NCBI RefSeq assembly: GCF_016428915.1
Contig: NZ_JAELTP010000036.1
Location: 1 to 48,765 of the forward strand
Direction: 5' to 3'
Length of the DNA stretch: 48,765 nt
DNA from: Pandoraea sp. ASV26
Lineage (GTDB): Bacteria; Pseudomonadota; Gammaproteobacteria; Burkholderiales; Burkholderiaceae
Shown piece after piece: positions 1 through 11,200 of this stretch. A program made the translations under genes and the position numbers. How positions within the stretch are numbered: the stretch's first letter is position 1; each line of letters begins with the position of its first letter. The notes beneath the pieces were generated by a model. That model had not been told where the DNA came from, did no database searches, and worked only from the letters and a program-made list of their open reading frames with translations.

Positions 1-1
1 C

Positions 2-835
2 GCCGACTCGCCCGTGCTCGACGGGTTGTCGCTCGACATCCGTCCCGGCGAGTTGCTCATCCTGCTGGGCCGCAATGGCGCGGGCAAGAGCACGTTGCTC
101 AAGGCGCTCGCGGGCGAGCCTATGCCCCCGCGCGCCCATGTGAGCGGCGCCATCACGCTCAACGGCGCGCTGCTCTCGCAATACACCACGGCGGCGCTGG
201 CACGCCTGCGCGCCGTGCTGCCGCAAACGGCGCAGTTGTCGTTCCCCTTCAGCGCCCTCGAGATCGTGACGATGGGGCGTCTGCCCTTCCCCAGATCGCG
301 CGGACGTGGCAACGCCGGCAAGCCCACGAAGAGCGACACGGAGATCGCAACGCTCTCGCTGGAGTACGCTGGCGCACTGTCGTTGCTGCATCGTGACGTG
401 ATGACCCTGTCGGGCGGCGAGTGGGCGCGCGTGCAGTTCGCCCGGGTGCTGGCGCAACTCTGGCCGGACGACGATGCGCCAGCGCCAGCGCCATCGGTGC
501 CGCGTTATCTGCTGCTCGACGAGCCGACGGCGGCGCTCGACCTCGCCCATCAGCATCATCTGCTCTCGCTCACGCGCGACCTTGCCAGAACGTGGGGATT
601 TGGCGCGATGGCCATCGTGCACGACATCAACCTCGCGGCGCGTCATGCCGACCGCATGGCGCTGCTCGCCAACGGACGCATTCTCGCCACTGGGACACCG
701 CACGAAGTGATGCTCGCCGACCTCATCGAGACGACGCTCGGTCTGCCAGTCCATGTGATTACGCCGGAGTCTTCGCCGGGCGATGCACCGCGTGCAGGCG
801 CCTCGGCGCGGGTGCCTTTCGCGCTACCCGCCTGA
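2..835 (+). CDS. hmuV: Haem ABC transporter ATP-binding protein, 5' partial
   Basis: Cytoplasmic ATPase subunit that would power import of haem (hemin) through an inner-membrane permease. The frame is open from base 2, so the true start lies left of the window; the GTG at 14 is only an internal Val codon. The visible part has all ABC landmarks: Walker A GRNGAGKST just after the first strand (from base 68), a Q-loop in LPQTAQ, the signature LSGGE, Walker B LLLDEPTAALD and the H-loop in IVHDIN. A low-complexity insert rich in D, A and P sits between signature and Walker B. The assignment to HmuV rather than another siderophore-type ATPase (FecE/BtuD) rests on overall resemblance, since the partner permease and binding protein are outside the window. 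Confidence 0.8.
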   Translation, partial: ADSPVLDGLSLDIRPGELLILLGRNGAGKSTLLKALAGEPMPPRAHVSGAITLNGALLSQYTTAALARLRAVLPQTAQLSFPFSALEIVTMGRLPFPRSRGRGNAGKPTKSDTEIATLSLEYAGALSLLHRDVMTLSGGEWARVQFARVLAQLWPDDDAPAPAPSVPRYLLLDEPTAALDLAHQHHLLSLTRDLARTWGFGAMAIVHDINLAARHADRMALLANGRILATGTPHEVMLADLIETTLGLPVHVITPESSPGDAPRAGASARVPFALPA

Positions 836-874
836 GCGAGGCGACGAGAGACCACGCGACGCGGCGTTCGCTTC

Positions 875-964
875 GGCGTTAGCGGCGTTAGCGGCGTTAG
901 CGGCGTTAGCGGCGTTAGCGGCGTTAGCGGCGTTAGCGGCGTTAGCGGCGTGATCGGCGTGATC
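875..964. repeat. 9-bp tandem repeat, about ten units
   Basis: Eight exact head-to-tail copies of GGCGTTAGC occupy 875-946, followed by two copies of the variant GGCGTGATC at 947-964. A diverged copy (GGCGTTCGC) sits just before at 863. The array lies after the hmuV stop and before the convergent reductase gene, so it is noncoding as annotated. Exact unit identity suggests recent slippage, and copy number probably varies between strains. Confidence 0.95.
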
Positions 965-1021
965 GACGTCTCGTGCGTTCATCATCGCATCGTCACATCG
1001 TCAAATCGTGTACCGGTCATC

Positions 1022-1993
1022 TCACGACGCGGGTACACCGTCCCTCGCGAGATTGGCGCGTGCGCACAGCACGGCGGCCAGATCCCATAACGCGTAACCC
1101 ACGCTCTTGAAAAGCACCGGCCCGCTCGAGCGGAAACGATCGGGCGTGATGATCGCGTCGAGAAGCGGCGCAGCACGGCCCCAGTCAATGGCGGCATGCA
1201 GCAGATCGCCGGCTTCGTGCTTGACCTCCCAGGTGTCGACGACGAGAGTGCCGCGCACGGCCGCATCGCGGCACAACTGCGGCGGCAGTTCGCGCATGTC
1301 GGGGCGGAACGCGCCGACGCCCGCGACGAAGATGTCATCTCGCCAGCGATGCACGTCGCTATCCGGCAGCACCGGCTCGCTGCTGGTGGTCGCGGTAATC
1401 ACGATGCTCACGGTGCTCAGCACCGGTTCGATGGCGTCGACCACGGTCGCTTCCACCCCAAGCGTGGCAGCGTGATCCGCGAGGGCATGCGCGCGCTCCG
1501 GGCTGCGCGAGAAGATCATGAAGTGACGCGTGCCCATCCCGGCGGCAAATGCCTCGAGATGCGCCCTCGCCTGCACACCGGCGCCCACAATCAGCACGGG
1601 GCCCTTCGGGCGCGGCGCGAATTTCCGGGCGGCGAACAGCGTCACGGCGGCGGTGCGACGACCGGTGATGGTCGGCCCGTCGAGCAACATCAGGCGCTCG
1701 CCCGTGTGCGGATCGAACACCATCACCTCGCCGATGATGGATGGTTTACCCGCACGGCAATTCTCGGGATGAACCGTGATGTGCTTGGTCATCGCCACGT
1801 CGCGATTGGCAGCAGGCATCACCAGCAGCACGCCGCCACGGCGGCCGCGTTCAGGTTCGGTCAGGGGGAAGTGCAGACGCTCAGGCGCACGCGCGGTACC
1901 CGAGCGCATCTCCATGAGCATGGCCTCGATACCGTCGGCTAACTGAGGATAAGGCAGCAACTGCGCGGTTTGACGCGCGTCCAGCGTGATCAT
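1022..1993 (-). CDS. Ornithine cyclodeaminase / mu-crystallin family protein
   Basis: Cytoplasmic NAD(P)-dependent enzyme of the OCD/mu-crystallin family, about 323 residues, the usual family length. Seen: a central Rossmann fingerprint VGAGVQARAH, an N-terminal half with TKHITVHPEN and the conserved stretch LLDGPTITGRRTAA, and a C-terminal motif around VDTWEVKHEAGDL. Members either deaminate and cyclise ornithine to proline or reduce delta-1-pyrroline-2-carboxylate and piperideine-2-carboxylate to proline and pipecolate. Sequence alone does not settle which; the reductase is the more frequent annotation in this group. The start chosen is the ATG at 1993, with a GGAG about 9 bases upstream, rather than an upstream in-frame codon near 2065. 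It is convergent with hmuV and apparently transcribed alone. Confidence 0.8.
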   Translation of the reverse strand: MITLDARQTAQLLPYPQLADGIEAMLMEMRSGTARAPERLHFPLTEPERGRRGGVLLVMPAANRDVAMTKHITVHPENCRAGKPSIIGEVMVFDPHTGERLMLLDGPTITGRRTAAVTLFAARKFAPRPKGPVLIVGAGVQARAHLEAFAAGMGTRHFMIFSRSPERAHALADHAATLGVEATVVDAIEPVLSTVSIVITATTSSEPVLPDSDVHRWRDDIFVAGVGAFRPDMRELPPQLCRDAAVRGTLVVDTWEVKHEAGDLLHAAIDWGRAAPLLDAIITPDRFRSSGPVLFKSVGYALWDLAAVLCARANLARDGVPAS

Positions 1994-2190
1994 CGATATG
2001 TCTCCGCTCAGGGGCGTGCGCCTCCGGCGGCAGGGTTCACACTCTTCGCCGCGACATCGCGTCACGCATTGCCAAGTCTGATTTCAGTGTAGCGCGCATC
2101 GCGTGAACGCGTCTGCCACATCAAAAATTATTCCGTGCAAATCGTGACCCACCACGTCGACCACTTCAATCGCGTCGAGCGCACATGCGC

Positions 2191-4485
2191 TCAGCGACTC
2201 GCATTGCGCATGCGCTTGCCGTCGTTCACCGTCGCACCGCGTACCTCGAAGCGCACGCTGTCGCGAACGGCGCCGGCCGCATCGACGAGTTCGAGCGTGT
2301 GACGCCCGGGCCACGGCAGCCACCCCACACGCGCACCACCCGCGAGAGGCTTACCGTCGAGTCGCCACGCAGCCCCCTTGGGCCATGCAGCGGCCACCTG
2401 AAACCACAGTCGCTGGTTCGCCGGCGGAATGTCCGGGTCCAGCGCGACGATGGTGCCGTCGGCAGGCCCGGCAATCCGCCAGAGCGGCCCGCTGGGCGCT
2501 TTCGTCGCGAGCGCCGAGAGCGCAATCGTGCTTTGCGACGTGCCCGGAAGAAACCACTCTTCACGTGTGGGTTCCACATGCTCTGCGTACTGCACTGCGA
2601 CATGCTCGACGCCCGGCGGTGGCGATGGCGGCAGGCTCGCCGTGCGACGATGCAGATAGTCCATCACGCGATGCCAGATCGGTGCGGCCCCCGACACGCC
2701 GGAGACATCCCACATCGGCGCGCCATCGGCATTGCCGACCCAGACACCGACCGTGTAGCGCCGCGAATATCCGACGGCCCAGTTGTCGCGCATGTCCTTG
2801 CTGGTGCCGGTCTTCACTGCCGTCCAGTAGCGCGTGGAAAGCGGGCTATCGAGGCCGAACGTGCGGGTGCGCGCCTGCCGATCGGCGATCATGTCCGACA
2901 CGATGAAACTCACCTGCGGCGAGAAGACTGCCTTCCGGGTGTCGACGCGAACACTTCCCTTCGTTTTGTCCGTGCCGCGCGAGCGCACCGTCTCCGGCAT
3001 GCGTTCGTTCACGCCGCTGGCGGTTCCGCCGTTGGCCAGCGCGCGATAGGCATTCGTCAGCGAAAGCAGCGTAACGTCGGCGCTGCCGAGCGCGAGGCTG
3101 TAACCGTAGTAGTCGCCGCTTTGCGTAAGCGGCAGGCCGAGGGCGACGAGCGTCTGAGCGAACCGGCGCGGTGTCACCATTACAAGCGTGCGCACGGCGG
3201 GCACGTTGAGCGACGAGCCCAGCGCCGTTCGCGCACTGACCCATCCTTTGAAATGACGATCGTAGTTCTGCGGAATGTACAGACCACCGCCCGTGGGCAG
3301 ATCGATGGGCGAATCGTCGAGGAGCGACGCCGCCGTCAGACGCTGCTCGGCAATTGCCTGGGCGTAGAGAAACGGTTTGAGTGTCGAGCCGGCCTGCCGC
3401 AACGACGTCACACCGTCCACCTGTGCGGCGGACGACAAGGCCCCGGACGATCCCACCCACGCGAGAATGTCACCGCTTGCGTTATCGATGACGACGATCG
3501 CCCCGTCCTGCACGTTCCGCGAACGTCCTGGCGTGCCCAGTTCGCGCAAGGTCTGTTGCAACGTGGTGACGGCCATGCGCTGGAGGTTGGCGTCCAGCGT
3601 GCTGACGATGCGTGTGCCCGCCGGCGGACGCGGTGAACGAGGTGAACCGCTCGCGCTGAAAACACGACGCGCGAAGTGCGGCGCGAGGTTGACGGCATCG
3701 CGTGTCGTCATCACGCTGGCCGGTCGCGAAAACACGAGTTGCGCGTAGCCGTCGAGACCGTTGCAGTCAGCGGCCTGCCCCATGTCGCGCAGAATGCCGC
3801 AGGCTCGCTGCGCCACTCTTGGGGCCGCAGCATTCGGTGCCCGCAGTAGCGCGACAGCCAGTGCCGCCTCGCGAGCATCGAGCCCGATGGGCAGCTTGCC
3901 GAAGAGCGTTTGCGAGACGGCCGAGATCCCGACGAGTTCACCGCGGAACGGCACGAGATTCAGATACGCTTCGAGAATCTGATCTTTGCGCCAGCGCTGC
4001 TCGAGCCATACCGCCGTTGCGGCCTGACCGATCTTCTGTGTGACGGAACGATTGCGCGCACTCGGACGCAGATCGTCGTCGAGCAGCCCCGCCAACTGCA
4101 TCGTCAGCGTGGAGGCGCCGCGCGTGCGCGAGTGCCAGAGGTTGCCCCATGCGGCCGCCGCCACGCCACGCCAGTCGACGCCGCTGTGTTCGTAAAAACG
4201 CTTGTCTTCCGAGACGATCAGCGCCTGACGAAAGGCCGGCGACACCTCGGCGAGCGTGACCCAGTCGCCGCGTTGCGCCTGCATGTCGGCCCGCAGACGT
4301 TGCAACGGTTCGCCGCGACGATCCAGCAGAATCCAGTCCGACGCGCGCCAGTCCTGCCGCACCTCGTCAAACGACGGCACCGCCTGCGCAGGCACCGACG
4401 CCTGCAACAACCCAAGCGCCAACGCGACGCTCAGCACGACGTGGCGCGCACCGCCCCAACCGCGAAACTCAAGCACCGCGCACAT
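2191..4485 (-). CDS. pbpC: Penicillin-binding protein 1C
   Basis: Bifunctional class A-type peptidoglycan synthase, 764 residues, close to the roughly 770 of the E. coli protein. An N-terminal hydrophobic segment (about 15-35) anchors or exports it. The glycosyltransferase domain shows EDKRFYEHSGVD (catalytic Glu at about 93) and GASTLTMQ (about 123-130). The transpeptidase domain has the active-site STLK (Ser about 367), a downstream SLN, and KTGTS (Lys about 558). The last 90 or so residues match the BiPBP_C extension typical of PBP1C. Its start overlaps the end of the upstream yhhN-like gene by 17 bp, with a GAGG-rich stretch just before the ATG, so translation is probably coupled. Pairing with a bacterial alpha-2-macroglobulin gene is a known arrangement; PbpC is thought to repair the wall where the macroglobulin guards the periplasm. 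Confidence 0.93.
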   Translation of the reverse strand: MCAVLEFRGWGGARHVVLSVALALGLLQASVPAQAVPSFDEVRQDWRASDWILLDRRGEPLQRLRADMQAQRGDWVTLAEVSPAFRQALIVSEDKRFYEHSGVDWRGVAAAAWGNLWHSRTRGASTLTMQLAGLLDDDLRPSARNRSVTQKIGQAATAVWLEQRWRKDQILEAYLNLVPFRGELVGISAVSQTLFGKLPIGLDAREAALAVALLRAPNAAAPRVAQRACGILRDMGQAADCNGLDGYAQLVFSRPASVMTTRDAVNLAPHFARRVFSASGSPRSPRPPAGTRIVSTLDANLQRMAVTTLQQTLRELGTPGRSRNVQDGAIVVIDNASGDILAWVGSSGALSSAAQVDGVTSLRQAGSTLKPFLYAQAIAEQRLTAASLLDDSPIDLPTGGGLYIPQNYDRHFKGWVSARTALGSSLNVPAVRTLVMVTPRRFAQTLVALGLPLTQSGDYYGYSLALGSADVTLLSLTNAYRALANGGTASGVNERMPETVRSRGTDKTKGSVRVDTRKAVFSPQVSFIVSDMIADRQARTRTFGLDSPLSTRYWTAVKTGTSKDMRDNWAVGYSRRYTVGVWVGNADGAPMWDVSGVSGAAPIWHRVMDYLHRRTASLPPSPPPGVEHVAVQYAEHVEPTREEWFLPGTSQSTIALSALATKAPSGPLWRIAGPADGTIVALDPDIPPANQRLWFQVAAAWPKGAAWRLDGKPLAGGARVGWLPWPGRHTLELVDAAGAVRDSVRFEVRGATVNDGKRMRNASR

Positions 4486-5194
4486 GCTCCTCGCCCTCTT
4501 GAGGCAGTCGCGGCGCGCGCACTGCCATGATGCCGGCGGTCAGCAGCAACTGCGCGAGCCCGTAGAGAATCCAGATGGCGTACTCCTGCGCCGGGATCGT
4601 GCCGACGAAGCGCGTGGTGCCGATGAGGGCGTCCGAGATCGTAAAGAGCAGCGCGCCGACGGCAGCCCATTCTCCGCGCAGGTCGGCCAGCAGCGCCGCC
4701 GATGCCATCATCGCCAGCACGATCACGTAGCACGCGACCGGCGCCTTGAGTTCGCCCATGCCGGGCCAATACATCACGTAGGCGAGCGCCGCCGCCGCCC
4801 ACACCAGCACGATGGCGACGCGATGCCAGCCCGGCGCGTGCGCCCACGGGCGCCGCAACCGCCAGAACAGCGCGAAGTACGCGAGGTGAGCCAGCAGGAA
4901 GGCGCCGAGTCCCAGCACGAAACCAAGCGCTAACGTTGGCAACGCGAGCAGCACATCGCCCGCCGCAGAGAAGATCAGGGCCGCACACAACCACACCCGC
5001 TCGCGCGGCACCCGGTGATACAACGCCGCGAACAGCAGCAGCGCACACAACAGCACCTTCGCGACCGCCTGATCGGCATATGGCGCCCCGCGCAACGCCA
5101 GTGCATACGCCGCGCCGGCAACGGCCGCCAGCCACCAGAAGCGACGCGCCTCGCGCGGCAGCGCCGCCGCCGGGGCAAAGAAGTTCGACGTCAT
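4469..5194 (-). CDS. YhhN/TMEM86 family membrane protein (lysoplasmalogenase-like)
   Basis: Integral membrane protein of about 241 residues with seven to eight hydrophobic segments, matching the YhhN/TMEM86 family. Characterised members cleave the vinyl-ether bond of lysoplasmalogens; the role in bacteria without plasmalogens is unclear. Family traits seen include a polar LRRPWAHAPGW loop, a central VMYWPGMGELKAPVACY segment and an LFTISDALIGTTRF segment. The start at 5194 has GGGAG about 11 bases upstream. An alternative ATG at 5218 would overlap the upstream stop by 4 bp (ATGA) and add eight residues, but it lacks a ribosome-binding site. It lies between the macroglobulin and pbpC genes in one operon. 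Confidence 0.78.
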   Translation of the reverse strand: MTSNFFAPAAALPREARRFWWLAAVAGAAYALALRGAPYADQAVAKVLLCALLLFAALYHRVPRERVWLCAALIFSAAGDVLLALPTLALGFVLGLGAFLLAHLAYFALFWRLRRPWAHAPGWHRVAIVLVWAAAALAYVMYWPGMGELKAPVACYVIVLAMMASAALLADLRGEWAAVGALLFTISDALIGTTRFVGTIPAQEYAIWILYGLAQLLLTAGIMAVRAPRLPQEGEEHVRGA

Positions 5195-5214
5195 GTCGGT
5201 TCGACTCCCGTTCC

Positions 5215-8200
5215 TCATGGCTTCGCCGGAACCACTTGCACGGGCGCGTTCGGCGTCTCGCCATACATCGCAGGCTCGTACATCGCTTCGACGCGCGTCG
5301 GCGGCGTTGCGAACTTGCCGACGTTGTTCAGGCGCACCGTGTACTCGATCCGATGCTGCCCCTTCGGCAAGTAGTCGTAATACGCGCGATAGGCGTCCTG
5401 GGCGCGTTCTTCAAACGCCGGCATGGCGCCTTCGCTCTTCTCTCCTTGCGTGGCAATGGCCGAATCGCGCCCGAGGCCGCCGCCGAGCACCGTCGCCCCG
5501 CCCGGCAGCGGATCGCTCACCACGACCCAGCGCATGTCGGCCTGCGCGTCGATATCGAGACGCACACGCAACACCGCGCCGCGCACGAAGCTCTCCCCCG
5601 AACGATCCGCAGCATCTTGCACCTGAACGCTGCGCGTAACACGGTAGCCCGCCGAGAACGGCGCCTTGAGCGGCACTGCGGCCAGACTCTGGATGGTCGC
5701 CCACGGCTTGCCCACGCCGGTCTGTTCGAGACGCAACACATCGCGCGCGCTGTCCGTACCGGCAGCGGCGCGGCTCAGCCATGGCAGCGAGACAGCGGGC
5801 GGCACGGTGCCGGCCTTGAGCTTGTCCCAGTCGACGGTCTGCACGGCACCGCTCGTCTGGTTGTCGCGCTGCCATTGAATGGCGGTTTGCCCCGTTGGCG
5901 TGTCGCGCTCGAATCGTGCCGAGAAGCGATCCACCGCCAGCCCGCCCCACACGTTGGCGGTGGTCGTCGACCAGGCGCCACGCGATTGCAGACCCAGCAG
6001 TCCGATCACCAGACGCGGCATCTCGTCCTTCCACGCAGGGTTCGCATTCATCAGCAACGCCAGGCGCGCGGCGTTGGTCTCGGGGCCGACCATCAGCCAC
6101 CAAAGCCCATCGCTGCCCTGCGTCGAGAAGCCCACCCGCGTGCCCTGATACGACAGACGCGCACGCAGGATCTGCTCGGCCTGCGCCAGACGCTCGGCAC
6201 GCTGCGGCGCGTCGGGCAAGCGTTGCAGGATCGCGTACCAGTCGATGACCGCCGATGTCGGCCAATCGTTCGGCGCGATGGTGAGCGAACTGAGCATGCG
6301 CGCATTTGCCCGCCCATACCGGGACAGCGCCTCGATCGCCGTGAGCTTGCGCAACGTCAGGTCGTCACGCGGCGCCCAGAAGCGGCGCGTGAGACGCCCT
6401 TCGACGAACGCCGTCAGACCGTCCTCCATGCGGGCCAGCGCGTCGTCCGGCAGGACGTACGCGGGGTCAAGCGCCTTCGCTTCGTTGCTCACGGCCAGCA
6501 GATAAGCGGTGAGCGTATCGCTGCCCTGATTGGCAAAGCCCTCCTGCGGCGGGAAGTAACTCGCCAGACCGTCTTCGTCGAGATACGACGGCAGCATGCC
6601 CGTCACCCGTTTCCACTGCGCGACATCGCGCAGGCCAAGCGCCTTCGACGCCTGCTGTTCCAGACACGCATACGGATACAGCTCGAACCAGCGCTTCACG
6701 CCCGGCAATCCCTGCGACAAACGCGGTTGCATGCTGATGCGAACCTCGCCGCGCAGCTTGCCGGTGCTGTCGGCCACCGCACCCGCAGGCGGTGCCATCG
6801 GCAACGTCAGACTACCTTCCACCTGCGTGAGCACCGACTGCTGAACGCTCGCAGGCAGCGATGGCTGGATGTCCTGCCCCACCTTGATGGTGTCGCTCGC
6901 GGCAGGTGCACCGCCAGCCGCCGGGGCCTGCGCACTGACCTCCCACAACAACCGTTGGGCACGCGTGTCGGCCAGACCGGCGGGCGCCGTCACTTCCCAC
7001 GCCACTTCGCGCGATTCACCGGCCGGCACATCCACGCGTTGCGGCGCCAGCGTCATCTGCGTCGCACGTGCGCTCAACTGCACCTGCATGGCGTGTTGTG
7101 TCGTATTGCGCACGGTGAACTGGGCACGATAGTTATCGCCCTCACGTACCAGCGGCGGCAATCCCGAGATCAGTTGCAGGTCCTGTGTGGTGCGGATGGT
7201 CGCCGTTCCGGTGCCGAACCAGCCGAGCGCCTGCGCGCCGGGCCTGCCGTCATCGGCAACCGCCACGATGCGGAAGCTGGACAGCGCGTCATTGAGCGGT
7301 ACGTCCACAATCGCCTCGCCCTTGTCGTCGAGCACGACACGCGGTTGCCAGAGCAATAGCGTGTCGAACAGCTCGCGCGTCGGGCTCTTGCCCCCGCCAC
7401 CACCCGCCGGCACCGCCTTTCGGCCGTAGTGCCGGCGCCCGATAATCTCCATTTGCGCCGTGGCCGTCGTCACGCTGTAGCTGCGGCGCTGCCACATGGC
7501 GTCGAGCAGATTCCAGCTCGTGTTCGGCGCCAGTTCGAGCAGTGCCTCATCGACGGCAGCAACGGCCACTTCCGAGCCTGCCGCGACCGGCTTGCCATCC
7601 GGCTGCGTGACCTTGATTCGCACCTTGGCATGACCTCGCACCGGATACGTCGCCGCATCGGGCTTGACCTCCACGCCCAGACGCTGCCCCGCCGTGCCCA
7701 CACGCAGTTCGGTCAATCCGAAGCGATAGGCCGGCTTGCCCAGATCCACCAGCCCCGTCGGCGCCTGGTACTCCCGGCCCTCGTACCAGAAGGCGCGGAA
7801 CCACTCCATCGGCTGCTTCCAGCCCCACTGGAAGAATGAGTACCAGGGCACCTCGTGGATGCGACCGCGCACCGCCAACACCGACACGTAGACGTTCGGT
7901 CCCCAGGACGGATCGACCTTGAGCGACACATTCGGGTCCTTGCCCGAGATCTCCATCGTGCGTGTCTCGATCACGCCTTCTCGCTCGATCGCCACCAGCG
8001 CCGTGGCCGAGCGGAACGGCATGCGCACCTGCAACTTGGCCGTCTCGCCCGGTTCATAGGCACGACGCTCCGGCAGCACGTCCATGCGGTCGGTGTTATC
8101 ACCGCCAAACCAGACCTCGCCGCGTCCCGTCACCCATACGCTGGTCGTCGAGGTGCTGAGATTGCCCTTGTCGTCCTTCGCCTGGGCAACGAGCGTGATT

Positions 8201-11200
8201 TCGCCCGGCTGCGAGAGCGACACGTCGCACGACAGCAGACCGCGCTCGTCCGTCTTGCCGCTGCACACGTTTCCAAGGTCCTTGACCTCCGTGCGGTTGT
8301 CGTAGGCATAGAAGCCGCCCACCATCCGCTTGCGACTGCTGGTGGTCATGCGAGCCTCGGCGCGCACATCCATTGCCACGCCGGCCTTCGGCTTGCCCTG
8401 CAAGTCGAGCGCGATCGCCTTCACCGGCAGCTTGTTCGTCACAGAGACCCAGCTCTCGCTGCGCACACCGGTAATCAGATTCGCGGGCCAAAGCGTGGCG
8501 TTGCCGCGAAGGGTCTGAATCTCGCCGTTCGGGTCTGCAAAGCTCGCTTCGAGCACCAGATCGCTCGGACGGTCGACCTTCGGCAGATCCTTGAGCGTGA
8601 GACTGCCCGCGCCGTTTCGATCCAGCACCAACCGCTGCTTGTCGGCCACCAGCTTCTGATCGCTCGACCCCGAACTCTCGTCATTGCCCTGATCGTCGTC
8701 ATCGGCTCCCGCCTGCGCCGACGGCGGACGATAAGGCGTAAAGCTGAAATCGTCGTAGTCGCTGAACGTCAGATCGCGCACACGCAACAACGCCGAGACA
8801 CGCACCGGCAAATTACCCGCAGGACCACCCGCCACGTAATTCACCTGCACGTTGATCGGCGCTTCCGTCTTGTTGATGAGGGGCGACTTCGCCGCATCGC
8901 GCACGCCGATCGATCCGGCCAGCACGGGCAGACGGAAAGCCTCCACACGGAAATGCCCTGCGTCGATCGACGACGGGTACGCCTTCGGTCGCGAATCGGC
9001 ATCCGTGTAGTCGAGCGATACCGAATACTCGCCGAGCTTCGCCCCTTGCGGGATCTGGAAGCTGTTCTCGGCCAATCGCCCGTTGCGCCACTTGATTGGC
9101 TGCGTGTAGGTTTGTCCGGATCCTTGGTGCGTGATCGTCAGTTGCGACGGCAGGCTCGCAGGCAACGCCAGCCCCTGCATGGTTTCCTGACGGATGAAGT
9201 GCTTCATCGACACCGTCTCGCCGACACGGAACAGCATGCGGTCGAAGACCGTTTGCGCACGCACGGTCGGGTTGCTGCCGCCATCGGTCTGCACATGGAA
9301 ACGCCACGGCTCGATGCCGCGATTCCAGTCGGACGACACGAACGCCATGTCGGGATCGTTGCCCTGCGTACGCGCGACAACAAAGTACCCCGAGCGCATC
9401 GTCTTCTCGCAGTACCGGTATCGCTCGAAAGACTTGTCGATCTTCGCCACGCCGGTCTTGTCCGTCACGGCGCTGCCGACCTCGGTACCATCGCAATCGA
9501 GCACCCGCACCTTCGCATTCGCGACCGGCTGGCCTTTGTCGAGCGTCGTCACCCATGCAACGGCGTTATCGCGCCCCATCTTGAAATGCACGCCCAGATT
9601 GGTGACGAGCACCGTGGTACGCACGTACATCGGCAATGACTTGCCAAGCAGCGCCGCCCCAAGCGACGGCGAGGCCAGTTCCACGACATAGAAGCCGGGC
9701 TTCTGGAACGGGATGCCGACCACTTCAAACGGACGCGGATCCTTCTCCTTGGGCACCGGCAAGGTCAACGCCTGCACCCCCGGCAAGCCCGAGAGCAACG
9801 ACAGACTGCGCGTGTCGTAACGCGTGACCTTGTCCTCGACGAACACCGCCGCATTCGGCCCGAACGCGTCTTTCGCGGCCGGTGCGTTCAGAATCGACGG
9901 CATCTCCTGCGCAATCTGCTTGCGCGTCATCGTCGTCTCATCGAAGCGACGCACGCGCGACATCCAGTTCATGACCTCGGCATCGTCGTCCACCCGCAAC
10001 TGCAAGGTGCGGCCGCTCTCGCTCGCCTTGGCGGCGTCACCCGCCATACCGGCCACACCGAGTCCGTTGATTTGCAGCGCAGGTTCTACCTTGCGTAACG
10101 TGACCGGCAGCATCGGCGGCATTCCCGGTTCGGCAAAGCGCTCCACGACGCCGAACGGTGCCGCCGCAAACTTGGCGAGCGGCGGCATCGTCGCCGTCTT
10201 CGTCTTCAACGGGAATTCGCTGGCGTTATCGAGCGCACGGCCGGTGTCGTCCGTGAATCCGTTCGGCAGCGTGATGGTCAGGTCGGCCTTCTCGGGGAAC
10301 GGCGCATCGAACGTGACATCGCTCACGCTCGACGCGCGATCCGAATCACTGAACTTCGGCGAACGTTCCGCGCCCGCGCCTTGCAGACGAATCTTCGCCG
10401 CCATGTCGCGCGCGACCGGCGCGTTGAACGTCAAACGCAGCGGGCGCAACGGCGTGCACGGTGCGTTTGCGTTCTCACGCTCGCAGGTGAAACCCGCAGT
10501 AAACGGCTCACGCACGTCATATTCGAAGCGCCGCGCCTGCTTGGTCGGCACCCCCGACGGTGTGCTGATGCCGGCGCCCCACACCAGATGCATCTTGGCC
10601 CCCGCCGCCAACGTGCGATTGCATTGCAGCATGACCACGCGCGGCGCCAGCTTTTCCAGACCGAAACGCTTGATCAGGGCTGTGCGCGTATCGCCCTCGA
10701 TCCACTTCACGCCAATGCGTTCGCCCAGGCCTTCCGTTTCGCACCAGGCGTTCTGACGCACGCTGGCAGGCGTTGCCGCGCCGTTGAGCGTGAGGATGAA
10801 GATCTGATTTTCGTCGATAGCGCCGTACGACGGCCGGATGAACGAGACGGCCGGGCCGCCCGTGTTGAATGCGTAACGTGAGGTGCCCGTCACCGCCGTG
10901 CCCGAGACGGCGGACAACCCGCTGCGCAGCTCGACGGCGCACTTCGCGCCCGGCGGCAGGGATTGCTTGAAGTCGTAGACCCAAATTTTCGGTTCGAGCC
11001 AGTGGCCCTCACCGGTAAGTGAGGTGTCGGAACACTTCACAGACGCCGGCGCCTGGGCACGCGGATCGCCCGCCGGGACGATGGCTTCGTCGAATTTGAC
11101 GACCACCTGGTCCACGCTGGCAACCTCTCCCTGCGGACTCACACTCGTGACACGTGCCGCCTGCGCGGGAGAGGTCACGAACATTCCAAGACACAGCGCC

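Noticed and set aside
4936-7359. An 807-residue plus-strand open frame
   Set aside because: It is antisense to the macroglobulin and YhhN genes, is rich in Arg, His and Gln as expected from a mirror frame in GC-rich DNA, and has no recognisable domain.
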